A stretch of DNA of 64,000 bases from Pedobacter nototheniae (GTDB lineage: Bacteria > Bacteroidota > Bacteroidia > Sphingobacteriales > Sphingobacteriaceae): the NCBI RefSeq assembly GCF_004335085.1, contig NZ_RQRS01000002.1:309616-373615 (forward strand), written 5' to 3'. This document shows positions 19,500-29,111 of this stretch, piece after piece. A program made the position numbers and the translations under genes. The notes under the pieces were generated by a model. The model was not told where the DNA came from, searched no databases, and worked only from the letters and a program-made list of their open reading frames with translations. The number at the start of each line of letters is the position of its first letter. Positions within the stretch are counted from its first letter, which is position 1.

Positions 19500-20252
19500 A
19501 TGAAAACATTAGAAGGAAAAGTTGCCCTAGTTACTGGTAGTGGTTCTGGCATAGGAAAAAGCATTGCACTTTTATTTGCCCAAAATGGAGCTAAAGTTGT
19601 ATTAACGGATGTAAACGAAGAGCACGGAAATAGCGTGGTTAAAGAAATTGAATCAGCTGGTGGTGAAGCCATCTTTATCAAGGCTGATAGTGGTAAAGCA
19701 GAAGATTCGGAAGCTAGTGTAAATAAGGCCGTAAAAACCTTTGGAAAGCTTGATATAGCGGTAAACAATGCTGGTATTGGGGGTGCAAGCGCACCAGTTG
19801 GTGAATATCCAATTGAATCATGGGAGAAAGTTATTCAAGTAAACTTAAATGGTGTATTTTATGGTTTACGCTATCAAATACCAGCGATCGAAAAAACTTC
19901 TAAGAAAGGTTCCATCATAAACATCGCCTCCATTTTAGGTCAGGTTGCATTTCCAAATAGTTCTGCCTATGTAGCGGCTAAGCATGGTGTGGTAGGTCTT
20001 TCGCAAAATGCAGCTGTAGAATATGCTACAAAAGGTATTCGTGTTAATGCGATTGGCCCTGGTTTTATTAAAACTCCTTTATTAGAAGCAATGGATAAAG
20101 ACGCATACGCCGCTTTGGCGGCAAAACATCCGATGGGTCGTTTAGGCGAAGCGGAGGAAGTTGCAGAGTTGTGTTTGTGGCTCGCCAGCGATAAATCTTC
20201 TTTCGTAACAGGAAGTTATTATGCCATTGATGGTGGTTATCTTGCTGTTTAA
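19500..20252 (+). CDS. SDR-family NAD(P)-dependent oxidoreductase
   Basis: This classical short-chain dehydrogenase has 250 residues. The cofactor-binding TGSGSGIG is at 12-19, NNAGIGG follows the fourth strand, and the catalytic Tyr157 and Lys161 lie in YVAAK. Asp near the end of strand two (LTDVNEEH) suggests preference for NAD over NADP. The substrate is unknown. The start MKTLEGKVALVTG at 19500 is chosen over an upstream Met at 19446, which would add a hydrophobic stretch not found in the family. The gene is a single unit between two terminators. Confidence 0.92.
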   Translation: MKTLEGKVALVTGSGSGIGKSIALLFAQNGAKVVLTDVNEEHGNSVVKEIESAGGEAIFIKADSGKAEDSEASVNKAVKTFGKLDIAVNNAGIGGASAPVGEYPIESWEKVIQVNLNGVFYGLRYQIPAIEKTSKKGSIINIASILGQVAFPNSSAYVAAKHGVVGLSQNAAVEYATKGIRVNAIGPGFIKTPLLEAMDKDAYAALAAKHPMGRLGEAEEVAELCLWLASDKSSFVTGSYYAIDGGYLAV

Positions 20253-20275
20253 AATTCCAAATCGGTGATCATAAA

Positions 20276-20308
20276 AAAACCGGATTACTGATTAAGTAAT
20301 CCGGTTTT
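20276..20308. terminator. Bidirectional terminator between SDR gene and leuS
   Basis: A perfect 14-bp stem (20276-20289 with 20295-20308, loop gatta) has A/T flanks on both sides and serves both convergent genes. Confidence 0.9.
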
Positions 20309-20327
20309 CTATTAATATAAATCGTTC

Positions 20328-23114
20328 TTAAATCACTACGTTAATAATCTTTCCTTTAACAAAAATGATTTTCTTTGGTGTTTTTCCATCTAAAAACTTT
20401 TGGAACTGCTCATTGGCTAATAAAATAGCTTCAACTTCTGGTTGAGCTAAGGTTAAACTCAAATTCAGGTTCATTTTCATTTTACCATTAACCGATACCG
20501 GATAAGCAAATTCATCTTCTACCAAATATTCTGGATTAAAGGTTGGGAAATTAGCATAAGATAAAGTTCCGGCTTCGTTGCCTAATAAAATCCAAAGTTC
20601 TTCGCAAATGTGCGGCGCATAAGGCGATAAAATAATCACCATATCTTCCAAAATCTGACGGTTTTTGCATTTCAAATCAGTTAATTCATTTACCGCAATC
20701 ATAAAGCTGGATACCGATGTATTGAAAGAGAAACGCTCAATATCATCCTGCACTTTTTTAATGATTTTATGCAATGATTTCAGCTCTGCTTTGGTTGGAA
20801 CGGCATCATTTACATGAAAAGCCCATTCTTCATTATGGAATAAACGCCAAAATTTACGCAAGAATTTAAATACACCTTCAATACCATTGGTATTCCACGG
20901 CTTGCTTTGCTCCAACGGACCTAAAAACATCTCGTACATCCGCAAAGTATCCGCTCCGTAACGCTCAATCAAATCATCGGGGTTAACCACATTGAATTTT
21001 GATTTAGACATTTTCTCTACCTCAACACCACAAATATATTTACCACCTTCAAGAATAAACTCTGCATTTGCATACTCCTCTCTCCAGGCTTTAAACTTAT
21101 TTAAATCTAAAGTATCGTTCTCTACAATATTCACATCAACATGCAATGCCGATGTTTTATATTCTTTTCTTAAACCTGCTGAAACGTAAGTATTTGTTGG
21201 TTTTCCATCCGCATCGTTAATTCTGTAAACAAAATTACTTCTGCCTTGAATCATGCCTTGGTTAATCAGCTTTTTAAAAGGCTCTTCTTCTTTGGTGTAA
21301 CCTAAATCTTTTAAAAACTTATTCCAAAAACGGCTGTACAATAAATGGCCTGTTGCATGCTCAGAACCTCCAATGTATAAATCTACTGCTTTCCAATACT
21401 CAATAGATTCCTTTGAAGCAAAATCATTGTCGTTATTAGCATCCATATAACGGTACCAATACCAGCTACTTCCTGCCCAACCTGGCATAGTACTCAATTC
21501 GTAAGTACCACCCTCATTCGGCACCCAATTTTCAGCTCTCGCCAAAGGTGGTTCGCCAGTTTCAGTTGGTAAGTACTTATCAATTTCAGGAAGCAGCAAT
21601 GGCAATTCTTCTTCTTTCAATAAATAAGGTAAATCATTTTTGAAATAAACTGGAATTGGTTCACCCCAATATCTCTGGCGACCAAAAATGGCATCACGCT
21701 GGCGGAAATTAACCTTTGCTTTACCCACTCCCTTTTCTTCAAGCCAGTTGTTTAAAAATGAAACGGCTTCCTTATAAGTCATTCCATTAATAAAACCCGA
21801 ATTAATATATTTTCCTTCTTTAGTAGAATCAGCTTGTTGATCGATGTCTTTTTGTGCATCTAAAATCTGTACAATCGGAAGGTTAAAATGCGTAGCAAAT
21901 AACCAATCGCGTTGATCGCCACTTGGCACGCCCATTACGGCACCCGTTCCATAGCCAGCTAAAACATAATCGGCAATCCACAATTGTACACGCTCACCAC
22001 TTACTGGGTTAATTACATAAGTTCCTGTAAAAGCACCAGAAACGGTTTTGGTATCAGCCATGCGATCCAATTCAGATTTCTTCTTCGTTTGGGTAATATA
22101 GTTTTCAATATCCTGCTTTTGTTCAGGTGTAGTTAATTCTGCAACCCATTCATGCTCTGGAGCCAATACTAAATAAGAAACACCAAAAATAGTATCCACA
22201 CGTGTGGTAAATACTTCAACTTGTTTATCATTTCCTTCTACCTGGAATTTAACCGAGGCACCCACACTTTTGCCAATCCAGTTGCGTTGCATTTCCTTAA
22301 TCGGCTCAGGCCAATCTATCGTATCCAAACCTTGCAATAAACGATCTGCATAAGCGGTAATTCTCATGCTCCACTGCATCATTTTCTTTTGCTCTACCGG
22401 ATAACCACCACGCTCAGAAAAACCATCCTTTACTTCATCATTTGCTAAAACTGTTCCTAAAGCCGGACACCAGTTTACGGTGCTCTCCCTAAGGTAAGTT
22501 AAGCGGTATTTTAATAATTCTTCTTGTCTTTCTTCATCTGTAAAAGTTGCCCAATCGCTTGGCAAAAATGATTTCGTATCCTCATCACATACGGCTTTAA
22601 CATCGGCAGAACCTGATGCGTTGAATTTTTCGATTAAGGTAGAAATGTCTTCAGCTTTATCTGTTTCTATATTATACCATGAATTAAACAGTTGCATAAA
22701 AATCCACTGCGTCCATTTATAATAAGATGGCTCACTGGTGCGAACTTCTCTGCTCCAATCAAAAGAAAAACCAATTTGATCTAACTGGCGACGGTAAGTT
22801 GCAATGTTTGCTTCGGTGGTAATTGCTGGGTGCTGCCCAGTTTGTATGGCATATTGCTCTGCTGGCAAACCAAAAGAATCGTATCCCATTGGGTGCAAAA
22901 CGTTAAAACCTTTTAAACGTTTGTATCTCGAAAAAATATCTGATGCAATGTAACCAAGCGGGTGACCAACGTGTAATCCTGCTCCTGAAGGATAAGGAAA
23001 CATATCCAACACATAATATTTAGGTTTAGTTGAATTAGTTTCGGCTTTAAACGTTTGTTTATCGGCCCAAAACTTTTGCCACTTTTGTTCTATTTCTTTG
23101 AATTGATAATCCAT
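20328..23114 (-). CDS. leuS: Leucyl-tRNA synthetase
   Basis: This class I aminoacyl-tRNA synthetase (928 aa) charges tRNA-Leu. The HIGH-type motif HVGH is at 48-51 within [16 protein letters not shown]. The KMSKS loop is at 701-705. The CP1 editing domain lies between them, with TRVDTIFG as its conserved threonine-rich segment. The anticodon-binding helical domain follows, and the C-terminus is the small VNGKMK / [11 protein letters not shown] domain. Length is ordinary for Bacteroidota, whose LeuS enzymes carry an insertion near the catalytic core. It is transcribed alone. Confidence 0.97.
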   Translation of the reverse strand: MDYQFKEIEQKWQKFWADKQTFKAETNSTKPKYYVLDMFPYPSGAGLHVGHPLGYIASDIFSRYKRLKGFNVLHPMGYDSFGLPAEQYAIQTGQHPAITTEANIATYRRQLDQIGFSFDWSREVRTSEPSYYKWTQWIFMQLFNSWYNIETDKAEDISTLIEKFNASGSADVKAVCDEDTKSFLPSDWATFTDEERQEELLKYRLTYLRESTVNWCPALGTVLANDEVKDGFSERGGYPVEQKKMMQWSMRITAYADRLLQGLDTIDWPEPIKEMQRNWIGKSVGASVKFQVEGNDKQVEVFTTRVDTIFGVSYLVLAPEHEWVAELTTPEQKQDIENYITQTKKKSELDRMADTKTVSGAFTGTYVINPVSGERVQLWIADYVLAGYGTGAVMGVPSGDQRDWLFATHFNLPIVQILDAQKDIDQQADSTKEGKYINSGFINGMTYKEAVSFLNNWLEEKGVGKAKVNFRQRDAIFGRQRYWGEPIPVYFKNDLPYLLKEEELPLLLPEIDKYLPTETGEPPLARAENWVPNEGGTYELSTMPGWAGSSWYWYRYMDANNDNDFASKESIEYWKAVDLYIGGSEHATGHLLYSRFWNKFLKDLGYTKEEEPFKKLINQGMIQGRSNFVYRINDADGKPTNTYVSAGLRKEYKTSALHVDVNIVENDTLDLNKFKAWREEYANAEFILEGGKYICGVEVEKMSKSKFNVVNPDDLIERYGADTLRMYEMFLGPLEQSKPWNTNGIEGVFKFLRKFWRLFHNEEWAFHVNDAVPTKAELKSLHKIIKKVQDDIERFSFNTSVSSFMIAVNELTDLKCKNRQILEDMVIILSPYAPHICEELWILLGNEAGTLSYANFPTFNPEYLVEDEFAYPVSVNGKMKMNLNLSLTLAQPEVEAILLANEQFQKFLDGKTPKKIIFVKGKIINVVI

Positions 23115-23265
23115 TGCAAATCTCTGATTTTAAAATGGCGAAATTACACAAATTAAGGGGTTTTGGAAACAGATTAATTTATAATTTTCGGGCAATGAAG
23201 TACAGATTTACACGTCATTAGCAACAACTGGCTTTTGAAAGAACAGTAAATAAGCAACAAAAAAA

Positions 23266-23295
23266 TGCGCCACTGATATTATAACCAGTGGCGCA
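23266..23295 (-). terminator. Intrinsic terminator of the small lipoprotein gene
   Basis: tgcgccactg pairs with cagtggcgca (23266-23275 with 23286-23295). Read on the minus strand, a T-run follows (23259-23265). It ends the 23326-23739 gene. Confidence 0.85.
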
Positions 23296-23325
23296 AGCAA
23301 ATAATCGGGGAATTAAGTAGTTCTT

Positions 23326-23739
23326 TTATCTTGTTAAATAATATACTTTAACAACGTTTGTTTTATCAAGCTTTGCCGTAAATTGAAGCTCTTTATCTGT
23401 TAAAATATTAACAGTGCAGTATGAAACCCCTTCTTCCGGCAGATAAATATTAAAGGCGTCCATTGTTCCTGTGTAATCGCCAATGGTTTTGGTTCCACTT
23501 AAAGCCAATTCTATTACATCATCATCACTGGATTTAAAATCCAGGTAATCTGTTGATTTTCCGTAAGTAAATGTGCCATTTTTAGCAACGTCTACCCCGG
23601 TATAACCCGAAGCAACAATTTTATTAACTGTCCATTTCCCCATAATGCGGGCTTTAACAGATTCGTTGTCTTTTTTACAAGAGAAAAGGGTCGCCGTGAC
23701 CAGTACCAATAGACTTAAAATGGTAATTTGTTTTTTCAT
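23326..23739 (-). CDS. Small lipocalin-like lipoprotein of unknown function
   Basis: The 137-residue protein has a lipoprotein signal with lipobox LFSC (Cys about 21) followed by KKD. The mature part opens with IMGKWTVNKIVASGY, a pattern typical of the small lipocalin-like (DUF4923/lipocalin_5-style) lipoproteins of Bacteroidota, and is beta-rich throughout. The exact family is uncertain. It is a single gene with its own terminator. Confidence 0.8.
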   Translation of the reverse strand: MKKQITILSLLVLVTATLFSCKKDNESVKARIMGKWTVNKIVASGYTGVDVAKNGTFTYGKSTDYLDFKSSDDDVIELALSGTKTIGDYTGTMDAFNIYLPEEGVSYCTVNILTDKELQFTAKLDKTNVVKVYYLTR

Positions 23740-23940
23740 GGTGGATGTTTTTTTGTTTTAGGATGTTATAATAACGCCGTTTTACCAAATTTCGTACCGA
23801 TTAAAGATGAAAGTTGGTTTTTAACGGAAGATTATTCTAAAAACTAAATTTCAAATCCATTCGTTAATGTCATTTAACAACTCATTAAATTGGTGTTATA
23901 AGGTATAATTTATATTTTCGCAGAAACAAAATTTAAATAC

Positions 23941-24819
23941 ATGGAAGAATTTGAAGTAAGTGACGCATCTAAAAAAACCAAAACGGTATATATCTCTACT
24001 ATTTTTAGTATTGCGTTGGTTTTATTAATGCTGGGATTACTTGGCTTAGTGCTTGTTCATGCCAAAAACTTATCTAACTATGTTAAAGAAAACATTGTTT
24101 TAAATATTATTGTGGATGAAGGTGCTAAAGAAGCTGATGTTTTAACTTTCCAGAAAGAATTAAACGCTAATCCTGCAGTAAAGCAAACTCAATATGTAAA
24201 TAAAGAGTTGGCAGCAAGAAACTTAACACAAGATTTAGGCGAAGATTTTGTTAACTTTTTAGGTTATAATCCGCTTACATCAACTTTTGATGTGTATTTA
24301 AAAGCAGAATATGCAAACAATAAAAGTATTGATGCTTTAAAAGCAAGCATATCTAAAAACCCAGTAGTTAAAGAAGTGGTTTACCAAAGTTCTTTAATTG
24401 ATATGGTTAATAAAAACATTAACACCATTGGCTTAATTATTTTAGCTTTTGCTGCTGTTCTTTTAGTTATCGCCATTGCATTGATTAACAACACTATACG
24501 ACTAGCTATTTACTCGCAACGCTTTTTAATTAAAAGTATGCAGTTGGTTGGTGCAACGAAAAACTTTATCAGACGTCCTTTCTTATTATATGCAGCTTTA
24601 CATGGTTTAATTGCAGCTTTTATTGCAATTATTATTTTGTTGGGCACGTTGATTTATGCCAGAAAAGAAGTTCCGGAAATTATAATTTTAAATAATTATC
24701 AAGAATTCGGAATTGTATTTGTCGGATTATTAATCATCGGTATATTTATAACCGGTATTAGCACATGGTTTGCTGTAAGCAGATATTTACGTTTAAAATC
24801 TTATCATTTATATAGATAA
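23941..24819 (+). CDS. ftsX: Cell division protein FtsX
   Basis: This 292-residue ABC-type permease has four membrane helices (about 22-43, 165-186, 213-240, 256-276) and an extracytoplasmic domain after helix one. With the ATPase FtsE it controls peptidoglycan hydrolases at the division site. KSMQLVGATKNFIRRPFLLY is the conserved cytoplasmic loop. ftsE is not adjacent, which is usual in this phylum. A tatattttcgc element just upstream (about 23910) resembles a -7 box. The stop overlaps the next start by one base. Confidence 0.93.
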   Translation: MEEFEVSDASKKTKTVYISTIFSIALVLLMLGLLGLVLVHAKNLSNYVKENIVLNIIVDEGAKEADVLTFQKELNANPAVKQTQYVNKELAARNLTQDLGEDFVNFLGYNPLTSTFDVYLKAEYANNKSIDALKASISKNPVVKEVVYQSSLIDMVNKNINTIGLIILAFAAVLLVIAIALINNTIRLAIYSQRFLIKSMQLVGATKNFIRRPFLLYAALHGLIAAFIAIIILLGTLIYARKEVPEIIILNNYQEFGIVFVGLLIIGIFITGISTWFAVSRYLRLKSYHLYR

Positions 24820-25043
24820 TGGCAGAAAAAAAAACAAGTCCTGCAAGCCAGGACATTAAAAACGAATTAGTTTTTGGTAAAAAGAACTATCAATTATTAT
24901 TAATCAGCATTGCTATTGTTGCTGTTGGTTTTATTTTAATGATGGGAACCACTGATATTTACGACTTTAGAAAAACTTTATTAGCACCTTTAGTTGTATT
25001 ATTTGGTTTCGCTTTTGGAATTTACGCCATACTTAAAAAGTAA
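24819..25043 (+). CDS. DUF3098 small membrane protein
   Basis: This 74-residue protein has two membrane helices (about 25-43 and 52-70) joined by a short loop (TTDIYDFRKTLLAP). This is the form of DUF3098, a family regularly found just after ftsX in Bacteroidota. The start codon shares its first base with the ftsX stop (TAATG), so translation is coupled. A role as an FtsX accessory factor is suggested by context only. A terminator follows. Confidence 0.85.
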   Translation: MAEKKTSPASQDIKNELVFGKKNYQLLLISIAIVAVGFILMMGTTDIYDFRKTLLAPLVVLFGFAFGIYAILKK

Positions 25044-25061
25044 TTTAACCAGATTTAATTG

Positions 25062-25094
25062 AAAGAAAACGCTTAAAAATTAAGCGTTTTCTTT
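25062..25094. terminator. Intrinsic terminator after ftsX-DUF3098
   Basis: aaagaaaacgctta pairs perfectly with taagcgttttcttt (25062-25075 with 25081-25094), followed by a T-rich tail. Confidence 0.88.
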
Positions 25095-25115
25095 TTGCTA
25101 TAATATTTATTTTAT

Positions 25116-25910
25116 ATGACCTATTTTGAAACTGTTATCCTTGCAGTAATTGAAGGATTAACAGAATTTTTGCCTGTATCAAGCACAGGCCATATGATTA
25201 TTGCATCCTCTTTTATGGGAATTGCGACAGATCCATTTGTAAAACTATTTACTATTGCCATACAACTTGGCGCAATTCTTTCGGTATTGGTTTTATATTT
25301 TAAACGTTTCTTCAAGTCTATTAACTTTTATTTAAAGCTAATCGTTGCCTTTATTCCAGCAGCTGTTTTTGGCTTGCTATTAAGTAAGAAAATAGATGAA
25401 CTTTTAGAAAGTCCTTTGGCTGTAGGCATTTCTCTTTTTGTTGGTGGCATTATTTTGTTATTTGTAGATAAATGGTTTAATAAGCCCACTATTAACGAAG
25501 AAGAAAACGTAAGCTACCTTACGGCATTAAAAATTGGTTTTTTCCAATGTATTGCGATGATTCCTGGTGTTTCACGCTCTGGTGCTACAATTGTTGGCGG
25601 TATGAGTCAAAAATTAAGTAGAAAAGTTGCCGCAGAATTTTCATTTTTCCTTGCTGTTCCAACCATGTTTGCCGCAACTGCAAAAAAATTATACGATTTC
25701 TATAAAGAAGGTCATACCATTACCCATGAGCAAACCAATTTACTAATCGTTGGTAATGTAATTGCTTTTATTGTTGCCCTATTGGCTATAAAAAGCTTTA
25801 TTGGCTACTTAAATAAGCATGGTTTTAGGGTTTTTGGTTGGTATAGAATTATTGTTGGTTTGGCTATAATTATTCTTTTATTAACTGGGCACAACCTGCA
25901 AATTATATAG
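25116..25910 (+). CDS. uppP: Undecaprenyl-diphosphatase
   Basis: This integral membrane enzyme (264 aa, about 8 helices) removes a phosphate from undecaprenyl pyrophosphate to recycle the carrier lipid for peptidoglycan and other envelope polymers. The catalytic motif [14 protein letters not shown] is at 13-26 and the second motif [10 protein letters not shown] is near 150. It also confers bacitracin tolerance in other bacteria (BacA). It sits in the conserved ftsX / uppP / truB / ribF neighbourhood and starts 22 bp after the terminator. Confidence 0.95.
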   Translation: MTYFETVILAVIEGLTEFLPVSSTGHMIIASSFMGIATDPFVKLFTIAIQLGAILSVLVLYFKRFFKSINFYLKLIVAFIPAAVFGLLLSKKIDELLESPLAVGISLFVGGIILLFVDKWFNKPTINEEENVSYLTALKIGFFQCIAMIPGVSRSGATIVGGMSQKLSRKVAAEFSFFLAVPTMFAATAKKLYDFYKEGHTITHEQTNLLIVGNVIAFIVALLAIKSFIGYLNKHGFRVFGWYRIIVGLAIIILLLTGHNLQII

Positions 25911-25977
25911 TTTGGTATCCATTGTTGTGCTATTGATCCATTAAACAAATTGTTATTTCTTAACAAATACTAATCTG

Positions 25978-25985
25978 TATCTTTG
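25978..25985 (+). promoter_or_regulatory. -7 promoter box (TATCTTTG) of truB
   Basis: An exact TAnnTTTG box ends only 13 bases before the truB start codon. The predicted transcript would have a very short leader of roughly 6-10 nt. A candidate -33 TTG at 25950-25952 is spaced further than ideal. Confidence 0.55.
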
Positions 25986-25998
25986 CAGAAAAAAGATT

Positions 25999-26739
25999 TT
26001 GAGTATAGAAAATCCAAAGTTTAAAGATTTCAATTTTGCCGAGGGCGAACTTTTATTAATCAACAAGCCTTACAAGTGGACCTCTTTTGATGTGGTTGGC
26101 AAAATTCGTAATTCATTAAAACCACAAAAACTTAAGGTTGGTCATGCCGGAACATTGGATCCATTGGCAACCGGACTACTTATTATTTGCACCGGAAAAT
26201 TAACCAAGCAAATTGATACTTTCCAGGCTGAAGAAAAAGAATACACCGGAACAATGATTCTGGGCGCTACCACTCCATCCTTTGATATGGAAACCGAAGT
26301 GGATGCTACTTTTGATATTAGTCAAATTACTGAAGAACAAATTTATGCCGCTACAGCACCATTTATTGGCGATATAGAACAATATCCACCTGCCCATTCT
26401 GCGGTAAAAATTAATGGTGAACGTTTGTACGTTAAGGCAAGATTAGGTGAAGAAGTAGAACTCCGTAAACGTTTTGTAAGTGTTCCTACTTTTGAAATTA
26501 CCAGAATTGAGTTACCTGAAATTGATTTCAGAATTGTTTGTAGTAAAGGCACTTATATCCGCTCACTAATTTCTGATTTCGGCAAACAGCTTAATAACGG
26601 TGCGTATTTATCTAAACTAATCCGTACCCGAAGTGGAAACTTTTTGCTCTCTGATGCGTTTGAGGTTCTAGAACTCGTTAATTATATTCGTAGTAAAAAG
26701 GAAGAAGCAAAACCAGAAACACAGCATGAACCACATTAA
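25999..26739 (+). CDS. truB: tRNA pseudouridine-55 synthase
   Basis: This enzyme isomerises U55 in the T-loop of most tRNAs. In its 246 residues, GHAGTLDPLATG (49-60) holds the catalytic Asp54, and KINGERLY and KGTYIRSLISDFG are the other conserved segments. It begins with TTG ((M)SIENPKF) a few bases after a strong -7 box. It overlaps the YitT-family gene by 14 nt, so truB, YitT and ribF are likely one transcript. Confidence 0.96.
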   Translation: MSIENPKFKDFNFAEGELLLINKPYKWTSFDVVGKIRNSLKPQKLKVGHAGTLDPLATGLLIICTGKLTKQIDTFQAEEKEYTGTMILGATTPSFDMETEVDATFDISQITEEQIYAATAPFIGDIEQYPPAHSAVKINGERLYVKARLGEEVELRKRFVSVPTFEITRIELPEIDFRIVCSKGTYIRSLISDFGKQLNNGAYLSKLIRTRSGNFLLSDAFEVLELVNYIRSKKEEAKPETQHEPH

Positions 26740-27589
26740 AAATAAAAATACCCGTTACTTAAAAGAGCTTTTTCTAATTATTGCAGGGATCACTTCAGCA
26801 TGTTTTGGTTTAAAAAGCTTTTTAATGCCTAGTCATTTTATTGATGGCGGTGTAACAGGAATTTCACTTTTAATTAGTACGCTTACCAAGTTTCAGCTTT
26901 CTTATTTAATTATCATTATTAATATTCCATTTGTAATTTTAGGTTACAAACAAATTGGTAAGGGTTTTGCCCTTAAAACTGCTGCTGCAATTTTAGCATT
27001 ATCCATTGCACTAATTGTTTTACCATTTCAGCCCATTACACACGATAAGCTGTTAATAGCATTTTTTGGTGGTTTCTTTTTAGGTGGTGGCATCGGTTTA
27101 GCCATGCGTGGTGGTTGTGTAATTGATGGCACAGAAGTTTTAGCCCTTTACATTAGTAGAAACAGTCCACTTACTGTGGGTAATATTATCCTGATTTTAA
27201 ATATCATTATTTTTGGTTTTGCCGCCATCTTTTTAAATATTGAAACTGCTCTGTATGCCATTTTAACCTACTTATCGGCTTCCAATACGATCGATTTTAT
27301 TGTAAACGGATTGGAACAATATACTGGTGTAACTATTATTTCTGAAAAGAAAGATGACATTCGCGAATATATTATCCATGAAATGAAACGTGGTGTTACC
27401 ATTTATAAGGGCGAAGGTGGTTATGGAGAAAAAAAAGATATAGATATTCTTTACACCGTAGTAACGAAACTTGAAATGAGCAAATTGCAAAGCATGATTA
27501 GGCATATTGATAATGATGCCTTCGTAATTCAGCAACAAATAGCAGATTTAAAAGGTGGCGTTGTAAAAAGACAAAGCTCCCTTCATTAA
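26726..27589 (+). CDS. YitT family membrane protein
   Basis: The 287-residue protein has five or six membrane helices (residues 12 to about 180), then a C-terminal DUF2179 domain (about 200-280) with RGVTIYKGEGGYGEKKDIDI, the conserved ligand-site region of the YitT family. The membrane part carries FIDGGVTGISLL and RGGCVIDGTEVLAL, also family signatures. Function is unknown. The start overlaps the truB end by 14 nt and ribF follows after 18 bp. Confidence 0.9.
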   Translation: MNHIKNKNTRYLKELFLIIAGITSACFGLKSFLMPSHFIDGGVTGISLLISTLTKFQLSYLIIIINIPFVILGYKQIGKGFALKTAAAILALSIALIVLPFQPITHDKLLIAFFGGFFLGGGIGLAMRGGCVIDGTEVLALYISRNSPLTVGNIILILNIIIFGFAAIFLNIETALYAILTYLSASNTIDFIVNGLEQYTGVTIISEKKDDIREYIIHEMKRGVTIYKGEGGYGEKKDIDILYTVVTKLEMSKLQSMIRHIDNDAFVIQQQIADLKGGVVKRQSSLH

Positions 27590-27607
27590 TTATTTAATAC
27601 CATTCTC

Positions 27608-28576
27608 TTGAAAATATATAATAATCTATCTGATTTTACTAAGCTCGATAAAGCAATAGTAACCATTGGAACTTTTGATGGTGTACATTTTGGGCACCAA
27701 AAAATTATAAAACGACTGGTAGAGCAGGCTAAAAATAATGGCGGAGAAAGTGTAATCCTAACTTTTTTCCCTCATCCACGTATGATTATTGATCCAGAAA
27801 ATCAGGATCTTAAAATGATTAATACCATGAATGAAAAGGCTAAGATTTTAGAAAACCTTGGTGTAGATCATTTAATTATTACACCATTTACACGAGATTT
27901 CTCTAACCTGTTGCCTCAGGATTATATTAAAAATATTCTGGTTGATACCATCGGAACCAAACATATTATTATTGGATACGATCACCGTTATGGTAAAGAC
28001 CGATCTGGTAATTTAACAGATTTAAAAAATGCAGGCTTACATTATCACTTTACTGTTGAAGAAATTGCCGAGCAAGATATCCATGATGTTGCCGTAAGTT
28101 CAACTAAAATCCGTCAATCGCTTTTAGATGGCGATGTTAGTTTGGCAGCAGATTATTTAGGGTATTCCTTCTCCATATTTGGACGTGTAATTAAAGGCGA
28201 TAAAATTGGCAGAACAATTGGCTTCCCCACTGCTAATATTTTTGTAGAAGAAACCTATAAACTTATACCTGGCGATGGCATTTACGCTGTAACTGTTGAA
28301 ATGAGTTCGGAATTTAGGGATAAAGATTTAGCTAACCAATTCCAAACTTATAAAGGCATGGCTTACATTGGGCAAAGGCCAACAATTAATGGAATGACCA
28401 GAAATATTGAAGTTAATATTTTCGATTTTAACGAAGAAATATACGGACAGGATATTAAAATGAACTTCTTAAAATTTTTGCGTCACGATGTGAAATTTAC
28501 AGGTTTAGAGGCATTAAAAATTCAGTTACAAAAAGATAAAGAAGATACTTTAGCTTATTTTAAATCATTGTCATAA
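27608..28576 (+). CDS. ribF: Bifunctional riboflavin kinase/FAD synthetase
   Basis: This enzyme turns riboflavin into FMN and then FAD. In its 322 residues, the N-terminal nucleotidyltransferase has TIGTFDGVHFGHQKII (about 19-34, HxGH-type site) and the C-terminal flavokinase has GRTIGFPTANI and GMAYIGQRPTING. It starts with TTG ((M)KIYNNLSDF). It ends the truB / YitT / ribF run. No riboswitch is needed or seen, because this is the salvage and cofactor step. Confidence 0.96.
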   Translation: MKIYNNLSDFTKLDKAIVTIGTFDGVHFGHQKIIKRLVEQAKNNGGESVILTFFPHPRMIIDPENQDLKMINTMNEKAKILENLGVDHLIITPFTRDFSNLLPQDYIKNILVDTIGTKHIIIGYDHRYGKDRSGNLTDLKNAGLHYHFTVEEIAEQDIHDVAVSSTKIRQSLLDGDVSLAADYLGYSFSIFGRVIKGDKIGRTIGFPTANIFVEETYKLIPGDGIYAVTVEMSSEFRDKDLANQFQTYKGMAYIGQRPTINGMTRNIEVNIFDFNEEIYGQDIKMNFLKFLRHDVKFTGLEALKIQLQKDKEDTLAYFKSLS

Positions 28577-28635
28577 AATAGATTTAATCCAGTTTTCCCT
28601 TCCAAAAAAGCCTTATTTTCGTTATATTTACGGCA

Positions 28636-28989
28636 ATGAGGCTTTTTTACTTTATACTTCTATTTTTATTTTCTACATCTTTTGCAAGCTCTGCCTCGCA
28701 AAAGAAAGAAGTTAATACCTCAAATAAATGCTTCAAATCCAGTGTTGGTCTATGTTATTTTCAAACAAAATCCACTATCAATAGCTGGAATGATAACGAA
28801 ACTGTTCAAAAAGATTTCATTTCAAATAATACAGTAAAAACTTTAAGCAGTTGTTTTCTTCTGCTTCTATTTTCATTTTTAATTTTATCAAGGAATATCA
28901 ATTGCAATACTAAAATTGTAATCAAAAGATTAAAACATAAGTATTGGTGCATATTTAAAATGCTTTACCCGAAACATTTTTTCTGGTAG
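28636..28989 (+). CDS. Hypothetical small protein with signal peptide and one further helix
   Basis: This 117-residue protein is unrecognised. An N-terminal hydrophobic segment (about 3-20) ending SFASSASQ looks like a signal peptide, and a second hydrophobic stretch (LSSCFLLLLFSFLILS, about 70-85) is a probable helix. The tail is basic. The sequence TATATTTACG just upstream (about 28623) resembles a -7 box within 10 bases of the start codon. No homolog can be named and it may be lineage-specific. Confidence 0.5.
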   Translation: MRLFYFILLFLFSTSFASSASQKKEVNTSNKCFKSSVGLCYFQTKSTINSWNDNETVQKDFISNNTVKTLSSCFLLLLFSFLILSRNINCNTKIVIKRLKHKYWCIFKMLYPKHFFW

Positions 28990-29015
28990 TTTGTAGATTA
29001 ATTTAAGATTTCGTT

Positions 29016-29081
29016 TGCTGATTTTCAGCATTTTTTAACTTTCTGATTTATCCTCAGAAAGTAGAATGGAGATATTCTCCA
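29016..29081 (+). promoter_or_regulatory. Three short hairpins in the antiporter leader
   Basis: Three consecutive palindromes precede the antiporter gene: tgctgattttcagca followed by six T (29016-29036), actttctga / tcagaaagt (29038-29062), and tggagatattctcca (29067-29081). The first resembles a weak terminator for the upstream small gene. The others could be operator sites or leader structure. Confidence 0.4.
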
Positions 29082-29111
29082 GATTATTTAATTACAATTT
29101 CATTTTTATAA

